DNA of 64,000 bases from Drouetiella hepatica Uher 2000/2452 (GCA_019359505.1 JAHHHD010000001.1:62001-126000), one strand, 5' to 3'; shown: positions 54,841 to 63,595, numbered from the stretch's first letter. Numbers and translations are program-made. The notes: generated by a model from the sequence alone, not told the origin.

Positions 54841-55611
54841 ATGAAACAAGTGCTTCAGCAAACTATCAACCGATTAGGCTATCGAATTTCTAAAATTCGT
54901 CCCTCTATTGAGCTGTCTTATATTGATGTCTTGGATCTAGTTTTGCAGAACTACATGCAGCAGAAGCCAGATATTTTCTTTGTGCAAATTGGTGCTAATG
55001 ACGGCAAAACTGCTGATCCTGTTACAGAGCTAATTCATAAGTATCGACTGCGTGGTCTACTGGTAGAACCTCAGCCTAATATATTCAAACAGTTGGTAAA
55101 ACACTATAAAGATCATCCGCAGCTTGCTTTCGAGAACTCTTTAATTGCCGCACAAAATGGTACTGAAAATTTCTATGCTATCCGTGACGATGGACAATAC
55201 AAGTTGCCGATGTGGTGTTATCAGATTGCTAGCTTAGATCGAGAGAAGATGCTGGAGTTATTGAGTAGTCAAAAACAAGATTTGCATCTACCTACTGATA
55301 TTGAATCTTTGATTGAAACTATTCCCTTGCCGGCGCTGACCTTTCAGACACTGCTGGAAAAACATCATGTCAACCAGGTTGATTTACTGGTGATTGACAC
55401 GATCGGCTACGACTTTGAGATCATTAAAATGATCCCATTTGATGCAATTAAACCTGCCATCATTAATTTTGAACATTCGCTGCTGTCTCTAGATGATCAA
55501 AAAGAATGTTTCGCATTTTTGGCAAAGTTAGGATACAGCTTAATTCAAGTTTCAGTGGATACGATCGCCTATCTCCATGCGCCAACCCGCAAGGCGTTCT
55601 ACACCTTTTAG
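54841..55611 (+). CDS. FkbM family methyltransferase
   Basis: A 256-residue SAM-dependent methyltransferase. FFVQIGANDGKTADPVTELI is the SAM-binding motif I, and GLLVEPQPNIFKQL is motif II (acidic residue after strand 2). VDLLVIDTIGYDFEIIKMIP closes the central sheet. FkbM proteins usually methylate hydroxyl groups on sugars or polyketides. The gene is AT-richer than its neighbours, and stands alone, which fits transferred accessory cell-surface genes; this is inference. The substrate is unknown. Confidence 0.88.
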   Translation: MKQVLQQTINRLGYRISKIRPSIELSYIDVLDLVLQNYMQQKPDIFFVQIGANDGKTADPVTELIHKYRLRGLLVEPQPNIFKQLVKHYKDHPQLAFENSLIAAQNGTENFYAIRDDGQYKLPMWCYQIASLDREKMLELLSSQKQDLHLPTDIESLIETIPLPALTFQTLLEKHHVNQVDLLVIDTIGYDFEIIKMIPFDAIKPAIINFEHSLLSLDDQKECFAFLAKLGYSLIQVSVDTIAYLHAPTRKAFYTF

Positions 55612-55624
55612 TTTTTAAGCAGCC

Positions 55625-57097
55625 CTAAGCCTTGAACCGAGGAATGGTCACATCCAGCTCAGTCACCTTACCGTTCTCGTCAATCGTACTCAAGGGAGGC
55701 AGCATTGCGGCAGCATTGCCCACCACCAGCGTCACAAGCTGATCGGGTTTGAGGTGACGTTGGGCGGCTTGCTGAACATCGGCGATCGTTGTGGTTTCGA
55801 CGGCTTTTTGATAGCGAAAGATAAAGTCTGGCGGATAGCCATAATATTCGTAGCGCATGAACCGTCCCAGCGTTTGTGCAGGTGTGGCAAACCGGAAGAT
55901 AAAGGCATTCAAAACAGACTCTTTAGCGTTGGTTAGTTCTGTCTCGGTAATGGGGCGATCGCGCACCTGCTCAATCTCCGCCAAGGTCGATTGGATGAAG
56001 GGCACGGTTGCCTCCGATCGCGTCTGCCCTCCAGCAACAAATGTCCCTGGAAAGTCAAATTCTGGCGACCAGAAGGCGTAGACACTGTAGGCTAGACCTT
56101 GGCGCGATCGGATACTGTTCACCAATCTGCCGCCCAAGCCATTCATTACCTCATTTAATACCGATAGCGCCGCATAGTCTGGGTCATCTAGCTTGCCGCC
56201 CAAGTGACCTATCTGAATACTGCTTTGAGTCAGCTGAGGTTGATCGACCAAGAACACGCCACCCAACTGTGCCTGAGCAGCAGAGGGGATAATCTGGGAT
56301 ACAAGGGTTTTATCTTCCCAGTCTTCTAGCTCAGCTTTGATCAGCGATCGCATTCTAACGCTATCAAAATCACCCACAATACCCAATAAGATATTGCTAG
56401 GCTGAAAGGATTGCTGATAGAAACTCATCACGTCATTGCGAGAAATCTTGTCTAGCGTGGCGTATTCTATGGTGCGAGCGTAGGGACTTTCGGCTCCATA
56501 GATCAACTTCTGAAACTCTCGTCCTGCAATTCCCTCAGGGTCATCGTTGCGACGGGCGATCGCTCCTTGAATTTGTGTTTTGGCTAGATCAATTTTCTCT
56601 TGAGGAAAAGCAGGCTGACGTAAAACTTCAGCAAACAACCCAAACACTGCTTCTAGATCTTCGCTCAGCGTTGTAAAACTCGCCGTTCCAGAAGTTGTGT
56701 CAATACCTGTCTCTATGGAAGCCGCTCGCTGCTCTAGAATCAGATTCAGCGCCTCTGCCGAATGGTCGCGCGTGCCACCGCTACGCATGACATTTCCCAC
56801 AATGCCCGCTAGTCCAGTTTTATCGCTAGGTTCTAAGCGGTCGCCCGTACGCACCATCGCCGAGCCACCCACCAGCGGCAAATCATGATCCTCCAGCAAA
56901 AACACCTGAATGCCGTTGCTTAGGGTAAACCGCGTATAGTTCGGAATCTTAATTTCTGGGGCTGGGGGCAACTGCAAATCTGTGTAATGGCGGGGTGTTG
57001 CCAAAGCGGGCGATCGCCCCCAGCCCACCATTGCGATCGCCAACAGCACCATCAATCCATACTTCAACATCCGACCCAGCTTTCCACGACCCTGCAT
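55625..57097 (-). CDS. M16-family peptidase homologue, metal-site-less
   Basis: About 490 residues from ATG at 57097, with an N-terminal signal sequence (MLKYGLMVLLAIAMVGW, ALA cleavage). Two M16 halves are seen: FTLSNGIQVFLLEDHDLPLV near the start, and the LQDFL-type second half with LAYSVYAFWSPEFDFPGTF. The zinc motif HxxEH is lost: at residues 95-103 it reads GLAGIVGNV. Such proteins pair with an active M16 partner in many bacteria; none is in the window. An exported, regulatory or structural partner is the likely role. Confidence 0.87.
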   Translation of the reverse strand: MQGRGKLGRMLKYGLMVLLAIAMVGWGRSPALATPRHYTDLQLPPAPEIKIPNYTRFTLSNGIQVFLLEDHDLPLVGGSAMVRTGDRLEPSDKTGLAGIVGNVMRSGGTRDHSAEALNLILEQRAASIETGIDTTSGTASFTTLSEDLEAVFGLFAEVLRQPAFPQEKIDLAKTQIQGAIARRNDDPEGIAGREFQKLIYGAESPYARTIEYATLDKISRNDVMSFYQQSFQPSNILLGIVGDFDSVRMRSLIKAELEDWEDKTLVSQIIPSAAQAQLGGVFLVDQPQLTQSSIQIGHLGGKLDDPDYAALSVLNEVMNGLGGRLVNSIRSRQGLAYSVYAFWSPEFDFPGTFVAGGQTRSEATVPFIQSTLAEIEQVRDRPITETELTNAKESVLNAFIFRFATPAQTLGRFMRYEYYGYPPDFIFRYQKAVETTTIADVQQAAQRHLKPDQLVTLVVGNAAAMLPPLSTIDENGKVTELDVTIPRFKA

Positions 57098-57380
57098 ACA
57101 GTCAACTTCCAATTTTAATGACCTAGATAATCTGCAAATCTCAGAGGTATCGCTCTAACACCTGACTAGCAAACAACGTTACCCGTACCAATGCGCCCAT
57201 TCGCTTTACCGTTGCTAAGCTGTGCCTTACCAACAGCCTTGGATTACCATAGCATTGTTGCAATACAGCCTAAGCCGCCATCCAACGCTGTGTAGATTAA
57301 TTAGCGAGAGCATTGAGATTTATGGGCGCGATCGGATCAGGGATTCTCAGATGCCAGAGACTCACATCTGCTAAATTCCG

Positions 57381-59123
57381 TTAAATTCCGTGACTTTTGC
57401 CAATCACCCAATGTCGTCGAAAAAACCGCGATAGACTGGACTCCTCTATCTGCAAATAGATGGGGCGACCATGAGGACAAGTGCGCGGATTCCGGGTGTT
57501 TTGCCACTGATCCAGCAATGTCTGCATTTCCTCTAGGCTCAGCGGCGTACCGTTGCGAATGGCAGTACGACAGGCGATCGCCACCACTGCCGTGTCCAAA
57601 TCTCCCCCCAAGCTCAGTTCCATCAAAGCCTCTGCACAGTCACTCCGCTGTGCCAAAGGCTCTGGGGCTAGCCGCACCGCCCAGAGTCGATCGCCAAAAG
57701 GTTCTACCGGAATCCCCAAGTGCTGAAGCTGCTCGATCTGCGCAGGCAAAAGCTGATTTAAGATCACCGGAGGCTCTAGCGGAACCAGCTGCCAGCGATC
57801 GCGCAATTGCTCATACAGCACCCGCTCATGGGCGATGTGTTGCTCGATCAGCCACATGCCTTCAGGATGCTCTGCCAAGATATACATCTGGTGAACTTGG
57901 GTGAGGGCTTTGAGCGGAATCAGAGGAGCGATCGCTGCATCTGGGTCGAAGCCAGCATTGCGACTCGAATCTCCATACGTTCCTGCTGCTTCTGCCGCTC
58001 GAATCACTTGCCCAAGGCGGCTGTTGTACGCAGACTCTGAAACGCTGCCGGGGTTAAGGCGCAGCGCAGCATCAATCGCCGTTTCAATCTGCGTTTTCCA
58101 GTGATCCAATTGATGTAAATAAATTTCGGCTTTTGCCGGATGACGGTTCCAATCAATTTGGCTGGGTGGCAACCGCAGATGCACGAAACAAACGGGATGA
58201 CGATCGCGGGGCAAAGTCCGGCGTAGCGAGGCGAAAATCACCTGCTCTAGCTCAGGAATTTTGACCACGCGCCCGTTGACCGCCACCTTCACCCAGTCGG
58301 GGCGATGACGATGGCAGCGATCGGGCAAACCCAGCAACAGGTATGTTGAATTGCTATGCCGCAGTTCTTGCAAATCGCTCGGCTGTACATCCCGTAGGAG
58401 TTGCGGCAAAATATGCTGAGCCGAAGTGCCGGATAGTAGCGTAAACCAAGGGCGGGTTTCATGGGCGGCTGAAGCGATCGCCGCTTGCTCAATTTGCCAG
58501 GTGACATGGGGATGACACAGAGCAAGCTGCTGAACCACCAACTGAATAGCGCGGAGCTGCTGAGCCGCAGGAGGCATACCCTGACGGCGCGGCATCCAGT
58601 TGGCAAATAGGTGAGATACGGTAATGATGCTGCCGGGAGCGATCGCCACTGCCTCTATGTGAATGGGGTCGCCCTGACTGCTGTACCGAATACGCCAACC
58701 TTCATTAACAGTTCCCCAACGGCTGCAAATTTCCAGATCAGCCAATTGAGCCAGACTATGAAGCGCTTCGCCCCGAAACCCCAGGCTATTAACTCTCCAT
58801 AGGTCGGCGCTATTACGAATTTTGCTGGTGCTGTGGGGCAATGCTGCCTGCTCCAAATCATGGCGCTCCATGCCTCGCCCGTTGTCCGCCACCCGGATTC
58901 GCCATTGCTCCGCCCAGACCGAAATAGTAATTCGGGTGGCTCCCGCATCTAAGGCATTTTCGGCTAGCTCCCGCACGACAGCAGCCAGAGAGTCGATCAC
59001 CTCTCCGGCTGCAATTAAGTGAACGACTTCTTCAGATAGGGTTTGAATCCCTGAAAGAACGCTTGCATCCATACCCATCAGTGTAGTGAATTTGTGCCGA
59101 TCGGGTGATGCAAAGTGAGTCAT
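57381..59123 (-). CDS. mutL: DNA mismatch repair protein MutL
   Basis: A 580-residue MutL. The GHKL ATPase (1-330) has IAAGEVIDSLAAVVRELAEN, the DNGRGM lid segment, and HSTSKI, LGFRGEAL. The C-terminal dimerisation domain carries EQHIAHERVLYEQ (about residue 425), the endonuclease DQHAxxExxxxE motif with Asp-to-Glu and Ala-to-Ile changes, plus ACRTAIRNGTPL and the CPHGRP motif near 548. The latter are features of nicking MutL proteins of bacteria without MutH. ATG at 59123; a shorter start at 59078 (MGMDASVLS) fits the conserved core. Confidence 0.95.
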   Translation of the reverse strand: MTHFASPDRHKFTTLMGMDASVLSGIQTLSEEVVHLIAAGEVIDSLAAVVRELAENALDAGATRITISVWAEQWRIRVADNGRGMERHDLEQAALPHSTSKIRNSADLWRVNSLGFRGEALHSLAQLADLEICSRWGTVNEGWRIRYSSQGDPIHIEAVAIAPGSIITVSHLFANWMPRRQGMPPAAQQLRAIQLVVQQLALCHPHVTWQIEQAAIASAAHETRPWFTLLSGTSAQHILPQLLRDVQPSDLQELRHSNSTYLLLGLPDRCHRHRPDWVKVAVNGRVVKIPELEQVIFASLRRTLPRDRHPVCFVHLRLPPSQIDWNRHPAKAEIYLHQLDHWKTQIETAIDAALRLNPGSVSESAYNSRLGQVIRAAEAAGTYGDSSRNAGFDPDAAIAPLIPLKALTQVHQMYILAEHPEGMWLIEQHIAHERVLYEQLRDRWQLVPLEPPVILNQLLPAQIEQLQHLGIPVEPFGDRLWAVRLAPEPLAQRSDCAEALMELSLGGDLDTAVVAIACRTAIRNGTPLSLEEMQTLLDQWQNTRNPRTCPHGRPIYLQIEESSLSRFFRRHWVIGKSHGI

Positions 59124-59236
59124 TCGGGCGATCGATGGAGTATTGAGCGATCGCCCAACTAGGTGCTGCTGAAGGACGAAGTGCCATTTTGTCCAAAATT
59201 CTACGCTAAGGACAGATGTAAATCAGAGATACCGCC

Positions 59237-59572
59237 ATGAGTAAGGAATTTGAAACCTCTTTCTATGCGGTCGAAGTAGAAAACGCCCTAGAACTCTCGA
59301 CCGCTCAAATCTCCATCCAACCGAGCGATCGTTCCTCGATTCAAGAGGCTCCTATCCCAGAAAGTCCTATCTCCCAATCCTCAATCCCTAATCCCAGATG
59401 CGCTAGTTCGCAAAGGTGTCTGGCTCACTGTTGGCACACCGATCAGGAGTGGGAGCAAGGGCAGCGATGTCTGGTCGCCTGTTGGCAAAACGGCTACTCA
59501 CAGGCTGAAATCTCTCTGTATCAGGTACCTCACATCATGTCTAATGACATGTCTAGTGAAATATCGAATTAG
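59237..59572 (+). CDS. Hypothetical protein with duplicated Cys motif
   Basis: A 111-residue protein. The first half is Ser/Ile/Pro-rich, with repeated QSSI/ESPI segments. The second half has two related units, SQRCLAHCWHTDQEWEQG and GQRCLVACWQNGYSQAEIS, each with CLxxCW. The four cysteines could bind a metal or form disulfides. I do not recognise a family. The ATG at 59237 follows GATACCGCC without a strong ribosome site. The stop codon lies inside a 24-bp perfect palindrome. Confidence 0.6.
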   Translation: MSKEFETSFYAVEVENALELSTAQISIQPSDRSSIQEAPIPESPISQSSIPNPRCASSQRCLAHCWHTDQEWEQGQRCLVACWQNGYSQAEISLYQVPHIMSNDMSSEISN

Positions 59573-59590
59573 GTGCGATCGCACCTAATT
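59567..59590. repeat. 24-bp perfect palindrome with HIP1 at the centre
   Basis: AATTAGGTGC-GATC-GCACCTAATT is a perfect palindrome centred on GCGATCGC, covering the stop codon TAG (59570-59572). Confidence 0.8.
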
Positions 59591-59753
59591 ACAGCCCTTT
59601 TCAATTGTGTACATCACAATTATTTTTTAGGAGCCTCACTCAGCGGAACCAGTGCCATAATTCTCATCCCACTGAAATGGTCTAGCAGGGCAATAATATA
59701 TTTGGGCGGCTGGATGCTAGTAGCGAACTGGGGTGAGAGAAACATTACCTCAT

Positions 59754-60083
59754 CTAGTTGGCTGGATGATCCTGGCAGACCACGTTCACAAAGGGCGCAA
59801 CAGGAATGCGACTATACACTTCCACATTCTCTTCTTGAGCCTGACGCAAATCATACTGGGTTTGAAGATTTAGCCAGAACTGAGCGCTGTTGTTAAAGTA
59901 TTTGGACAAGCGCAGAGCTGTGTCTGCGGTAATGCTCCGCTTTCCAGCCAAAATCTCACCGATACGGGTTTGAGCTACGCCCACATCTTTGCTGAGTCTG
60001 TAGGGCGTAATGTCTAGCGGTTCCAGAAAGTCTAGTTTGAGGATTTCGCCAGGATGGATATTTGGTAAGCGGTTGCTGTCCAT
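59754..60083 (-). CDS. higA: HigA-type antitoxin
   Basis: A 109-residue XRE-type antitoxin. NIHPGEILKLDFLEPLDITP is the HigA family start, and YRLSKDVGVAQTRIGEILAG with KRSITADTALRLSKYF is the helix-turn-helix. FWLNLQTQYDLR follows. It lies downstream of higB (18-bp gap), the reversed toxin-first order typical of higBA. It represses its own operon and neutralises HigB. Confidence 0.94.
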   Translation of the reverse strand: MDSNRLPNIHPGEILKLDFLEPLDITPYRLSKDVGVAQTRIGEILAGKRSITADTALRLSKYFNNSAQFWLNLQTQYDLRQAQEENVEVYSRIPVAPFVNVVCQDHPAN

Positions 60084-60101
60084 GGCACGTTATTTACTTT
60101 G

Positions 60102-60386
60102 TCAGTGGTAGTCCACTATTTCTACCTGATCGGCATTTCCCTCATTTGTCCAGATGAAGCAAATTCTCCACTGGTCATTAATTCGGATGCTGTACTGCTT
60201 TTCTCGATCGTCCTCTAACTTCTTCAGCCGATTACCCGGTGGAACGCGCAGGTCGTTAATGGATACTGCCGCGTCTAGCATAAGAAGTTTTCGTAGAGCA
60301 ACTGTCTGAATATCGGGTGGGTAGTGGGGAGACCTAAAGCCTTCGAAAATGAGCTTAGTTTCTTGAGATTTGAAACTTACGATCAC
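60102..60386 (-). CDS. higB: HigB-type toxin (RelE superfamily)
   Basis: A 94-residue RelE-fold mRNA interferase. The HigB marks are SFKSQETKLIFEG, PPDIQTVALRKLLMLDAA, VPPGNRLKKLEDDREKQYSI, INDQWRICFIW and the end VEIVDYH. These include the catalytic-region Arg and Tyr residues of the family, so it looks intact. GTG start at 60386. With higA it forms a full type II module. Confidence 0.94.
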   Translation of the reverse strand: MIVSFKSQETKLIFEGFRSPHYPPDIQTVALRKLLMLDAAVSINDLRVPPGNRLKKLEDDREKQYSIRINDQWRICFIWTNEGNADQVEIVDYH

Positions 60387-60443
60387 GATAAATGCTAACG
60401 TATGGCGATAGTACTGTCAAGCAAGAGTATATTTGATTTTTTA

Positions 60444-60884
60444 TTATGTGTCCTCTAGCTCAAAGGCGGCAATGACGTGGCTGACGTTGACGCTGGCGCG
60501 AGTGCGCGAAGTGGGCGCAATGATCACCTCTTGCTGAATGGTGTCTCTCCGCAGCAGATCGGTGTCTAGCAGCGTCACATCCATCCAAATACTGCCATCT
60601 GCCGCCTGATACACTTCGTCAATGCATTGAATTCCTAGAATCTTATTGCTGGTCGTGAGCAGCCCAAAATACCAGGAGTCACTCATCATGCGCACGATAA
60701 ACCAGCCAGGGAGAAGCTTGCGGGCAGCTTCAATTCGGGCAAACAGCTCTTGTTCTTCAGGCTCTAGCCCTGCTGAAGCCAAATCTTGATCGACTAACAA
60801 TTCTTCTACGGTGCCCAGGCTATCGTCTTCCTGCTGGCTATCTTCCGGATTGCTCCCCTGATTAGTGTCCATAGTAACCTTCAT
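60444..60884 (-). CDS. Conserved hypothetical protein
   Basis: A 146-residue soluble protein. The first 45 residues are acidic and probably disordered (GSNPEDSQQEDDSLGTVEEL). The remainder (WFIVRMMSDSWYFGLLTT, QCIDEVYQAADGSIWMDV) looks like a compact beta-rich domain. I recognise it only as a cyanobacterial conserved type. It ends with its start near, and divergent from, the alpha/beta hydrolase gene. Confidence 0.7.
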   Translation of the reverse strand: MKVTMDTNQGSNPEDSQQEDDSLGTVEELLVDQDLASAGLEPEEQELFARIEAARKLLPGWFIVRMMSDSWYFGLLTTSNKILGIQCIDEVYQAADGSIWMDVTLLDTDLLRRDTIQQEVIIAPTSRTRASVNVSHVIAAFELEDT

Positions 60885-60979
60885 AAATCTTCAGCCGGAT
60901 TTGATATTACCACCGGAAGGATCTCCCTCGAACAGCGCTCCAGCATTATGATAGAGATAGTTAAGAAACGTGAACAACC

Positions 60980-61900
60980 GTGACAACTGAGATCTCACCT
61001 GCTCTGGAAATGCCTCTGCCGATCGAAATTCTCACCTGGACTTGGCAAGATCATCGCATTGCCTATACGGTGCAGGGCGAGGGTAAGCCACTGATTTTGA
61101 TTCATGGGTTTGGTGCGTCGATCGGTCATTGGCGACAAAATATTCCGGTTTTGGCTGCTGCCGGGTACCGGGTGTTTGCCCTGGATTTGCTGGGGTTTGG
61201 CGCATCTGAGAAAGCCCTGCTGGAGTACAGCGTTGAGCTTTGGCAGGAGTTGCTCAAGGATTTCTGGAGTGCCCATGTCCAAGAGCCTGCGGTGTTTGTG
61301 GGAAATTCGATCGGCGGACTGCTAACGCTGATGCTGCTGGCGGACGCGCCCCAAATGGCGGCGGGTGGAGTATTGTTAAACCCGGCAGGTGGGCTAAACC
61401 ATCGCCCAGAGGAGCTGAATCCGCCGCTGCGGCTAGTGATGGGTGCCTTCACAAAGCTGGTGAGTTCTGAGCTGGTGGGAGGGTTTTTGTTTAACCAGAT
61501 TCGCCGTAAGCCCCGTCTGCGGAACACGCTGCGGCAGGTTTACCATGACCAGACCGCCATCACCGACGAACTGATTGATATTCTTTATCAGCCTTCCTGC
61601 GATCCGGGGGCACAAAAAGTCTTTGCCTCGATTCTCACGGCTCCTCCAGGTCCTCGACCCGAAGAGCTTCTGCCACGTATTGCTCAGCCTTTGCTAGTGC
61701 TGTGGGGCGAGGCTGATCCCTGGACCCCGATCGCCGGATCAAAAGCATACCAGGCGGCTGGCGAACATCAGTCCATTAAGTTTGTGCCCATTCCCAACAC
61801 CGGGCACTGCCCCCATGATGAGCGTCCGGCTGTTGTCAATGCAGAAATTTTGCAGTGGTTGCAAGAGGCTCAAGGGGGCTTATGGGATTACCCGTCGTAA
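60980..61900 (+). CDS. Alpha/beta hydrolase
   Basis: A 306-residue alpha/beta-fold hydrolase with GTG start at 60980. Oxyanion segment LILIHGFGASIGHWRQN, nucleophile elbow VFVGNSIGGLLTL, acid in LWGEADPWTPI and the catalytic His in PNTGHCPHDERP are all present. Cyanobacterial relatives include chlorophyll-related and lipid hydrolases, but the substrate is not known. Its last 19 bp overlap the next gene, a second alpha/beta hydrolase, so the two are translated from one mRNA. Confidence 0.9.
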   Translation: MTTEISPALEMPLPIEILTWTWQDHRIAYTVQGEGKPLILIHGFGASIGHWRQNIPVLAAAGYRVFALDLLGFGASEKALLEYSVELWQELLKDFWSAHVQEPAVFVGNSIGGLLTLMLLADAPQMAAGGVLLNPAGGLNHRPEELNPPLRLVMGAFTKLVSSELVGGFLFNQIRRKPRLRNTLRQVYHDQTAITDELIDILYQPSCDPGAQKVFASILTAPPGPRPEELLPRIAQPLLVLWGEADPWTPIAGSKAYQAAGEHQSIKFVPIPNTGHCPHDERPAVVNAEILQWLQEAQGGLWDYPS

Positions 61901-62577
61901 TTTTGCCGGGATACCTTGCCAGCGCCAGTCCCTACCAGGAAATGGAGGCGGGTCTGAAGACGCTGGGGTTTGCTGCCTACACGGTTCCTCTGCGGCGGCG
62001 AGATTGGTTGCCGACTCTGGGTGGGCGATCGATGGTGCCAATTTTGCAGCAGCTTGACCAGACGGTGCAGCGCGTCAGAGCGGAAACGGGGAGCGATCGC
62101 ATTAACTTGGTCGGTCACTCGGCAGGCGGCTGGATTTGCCGAATTTACCTAGGCGAAACCTCCTACGACGTTCATCCCGGCGATGCGGACAAGGTGCGTC
62201 TCTGGAAAGCTTTCTCGCAGGTGCAGACCCTGACGACGCTAGGAACGCCCCATGTGAGCCAGGAGCGCTGGACAAAGCGCAATTTGGATTTTGTCAAAAA
62301 TAGCTGCCTTCCGCATCCTGAAGTGCGCCATATTTGTGTTGCCGGAAAATCAATCTATGGCAAACGGCAGCTTGGCAATTGGTTTGCCTACAGTAGCTAT
62401 GAACTCACCTGCGGGCGGGGTGACTGCTGGGGCGATGGCATTACGCCGATCGCATCTGCCCATCTGGAGGGCGCAGAAAACCTGACCTTAGAAAACGTGC
62501 TGCATTCTCCGCGATCGGGAAAACTCTGGTACGGATCGGCTGAGCCGCTAAAGGTTTGGGCGGCACATCTGGCGTAA
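61882..62577 (+). CDS. Lipase-like alpha/beta hydrolase (PGAP1-like)
   Basis: About 231 residues from ATG at 61882 (MGLPVVILPGYLASASPYQE), behind AAGGGGG. The nucleophile elbow is LVGHSAGGWICRIYLGE. LTTLGTPHVSQERW is typical for PGAP1-like or triacylglycerol lipase relatives. A CxxxD-like GRGDCWGDGITP segment may hold the acid. It overlaps the previous hydrolase gene by 19 bp. Role: probably a lipid-directed hydrolase, substrate unknown. Confidence 0.85.
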   Translation: MGLPVVILPGYLASASPYQEMEAGLKTLGFAAYTVPLRRRDWLPTLGGRSMVPILQQLDQTVQRVRAETGSDRINLVGHSAGGWICRIYLGETSYDVHPGDADKVRLWKAFSQVQTLTTLGTPHVSQERWTKRNLDFVKNSCLPHPEVRHICVAGKSIYGKRQLGNWFAYSSYELTCGRGDCWGDGITPIASAHLEGAENLTLENVLHSPRSGKLWYGSAEPLKVWAAHLA

Positions 62578-62593
62578 TCTCTCCTCTCTTCGT

Positions 62594-62638
62594 TATGGCT
62601 GTCGCCAGTTTGCTGGGGGCATTTTGGGTGGTTGCTAT
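62594..62638 (+). repeat. Palindromic interspersed repeat, internally deleted copy D
   Basis: Keeps the left end (GGCTGTCGCCAGTTTGCTGG), ATTTTGGGTGG, and then directly the last few bases (TTGCTAT). The central hairpin and the right part are gone, as if deleted between short GGTGG/GGTTG stretches. Confidence 0.75.
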
Positions 62639-62730
62639 GCTTACCGCTGGCAAACGGAGAGGTGATGATAGTCATGAAGTTGAGGCGATCGGTTACATTA
62701 ACGAAAGACGAATTACATCTAGCCCCGCCC

Positions 62731-63117
62731 ATGCTAATTGAACTTTTGCCTTTCCAATTTAAAATTGACATCACCACATTGGCAGGCATCGGGCTGTGGG
62801 CACTGGCGCTGTACCTGGGCTTTTCCCCCGTTAGCGAATGGGTGATAGAGCAGTTGACGCGCTGGATGAATTTTATGGAGCGATCGCTCTACTTCTCTAC
62901 GCAGGAGTATGAGCGTTCCCGCAAAGCCAGTGAATCGCTCAACGATCTGTTTGCTTCACTGCTGAGCATCATTCCCTTTCTGGTCGTGGGCGGATTGTGC
63001 AACTGGGGCGTTGATGCAGGGCTGGGACATAGCTGGACAATTAGCATGGGCATTATTGCCTGTATTAGCTGTGGTGTCTACGACCTGGGTCGGCGAGATG
63101 GGCAGTCGGCAGATTGA
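62731..63117 (+). CDS. Hypothetical membrane protein
   Basis: About 128 residues from ATG at 62731 (MLIELLPFQFKIDITTLAGI); the frame is open further up but that part overlaps repeat D. Membrane segments: TTLAGIGLWALALYLGF, LLSIIPFLVVGGLCNWGV and SMGIIACISCGVYDLG. I do not recognise it beyond conserved cyanobacterial type. It converges on the anti-sigma gene over a strong hairpin. Confidence 0.65.
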   Translation: MLIELLPFQFKIDITTLAGIGLWALALYLGFSPVSEWVIEQLTRWMNFMERSLYFSTQEYERSRKASESLNDLFASLLSIIPFLVVGGLCNWGVDAGLGHSWTISMGIIACISCGVYDLGRRDGQSAD

Positions 63118-63121
63118 AGGG

Positions 63122-63175
63122 GATGTTTTTTGTTGAAGAGGGGCGCAGAGCGCCCCTCTTCAACAAAAAATCATC
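63122..63175. terminator. Bidirectional hairpin terminator between convergent genes
   Basis: GATGTTTTTTGTTGAAGAGG... (63122-63146) pairs with 63149-63175 (one bulged base) around a short AGA-type loop. It fills the whole gap between the convergent genes ending at 63117 and 63176, and is a sister of the hairpin at 40171-40228. Confidence 0.85.
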
Positions 63176-63595
63176 TTAGAGAGCGCAGTGCCATTGCTTC
63201 ACCATTACCAAGCAGTTGCGTCGATCGACACGAGTATAGCTAAAGCCATCTGCCAGCTGTTCCAGCAATTTCAAGCCGCGCCCACCCGTTGAGGCTGTGT
63301 CTACTTTTTCGGGCAAACTCTTCACTTTTTGCAGCAAATCGAACGGTTCGCCGTAGTCCCAAATGCGGATTTCAAGCTGCTGATCTAGTAATTGCAGCTC
63401 AATATCGATCGGCAGATCGATCGCCTTGCTTTGATGGGCGTGACGCACCGCATTGGTAAATCCCTCTGCCAGAAGCGTCTGGCACTGCATAAAGGTTGTT
63501 TCTGGCAGCGATGACTGAGTAAACGCATCAAACCAGGTCAGGATCTGAACCAGTTCACTCAAATCGGTTTTCGCTCGAAAACTGCTTTTTGGCAT
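63176..63595 (-). CDS. Anti-sigma-factor-type ATP-binding protein (RsbW-like HATPase)
   Basis: A 139-residue GHKL ATPase of the RsbW/SpoIIAB kinase type. N box: EGFTNAVRHAHQSK. G1 box: RIWDYGEPFDL. G2 box: GGRGLKLLEQLADGFSY. No other domain is present. It would phosphorylate an anti-anti-sigma (STAS) partner or bind a sigma factor; neither gene is in view. It is divergent from a response regulator starting 203 bp away, which suggests a common signalling locus. Confidence 0.88.
   Translation of the reverse strand: MPKSSFRAKTDLSELVQILTWFDAFTQSSLPETTFMQCQTLLAEGFTNAVRHAHQSKAIDLPIDIELQLLDQQLEIRIWDYGEPFDLLQKVKSLPEKVDTASTGGRGLKLLEQLADGFSYTRVDRRNCLVMVKQWHCAL

Noticed and set aside
59754-60386. higBA as part of a prophage
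   Set aside because: No integrase, phage structural gene or attachment repeat is visible around it.
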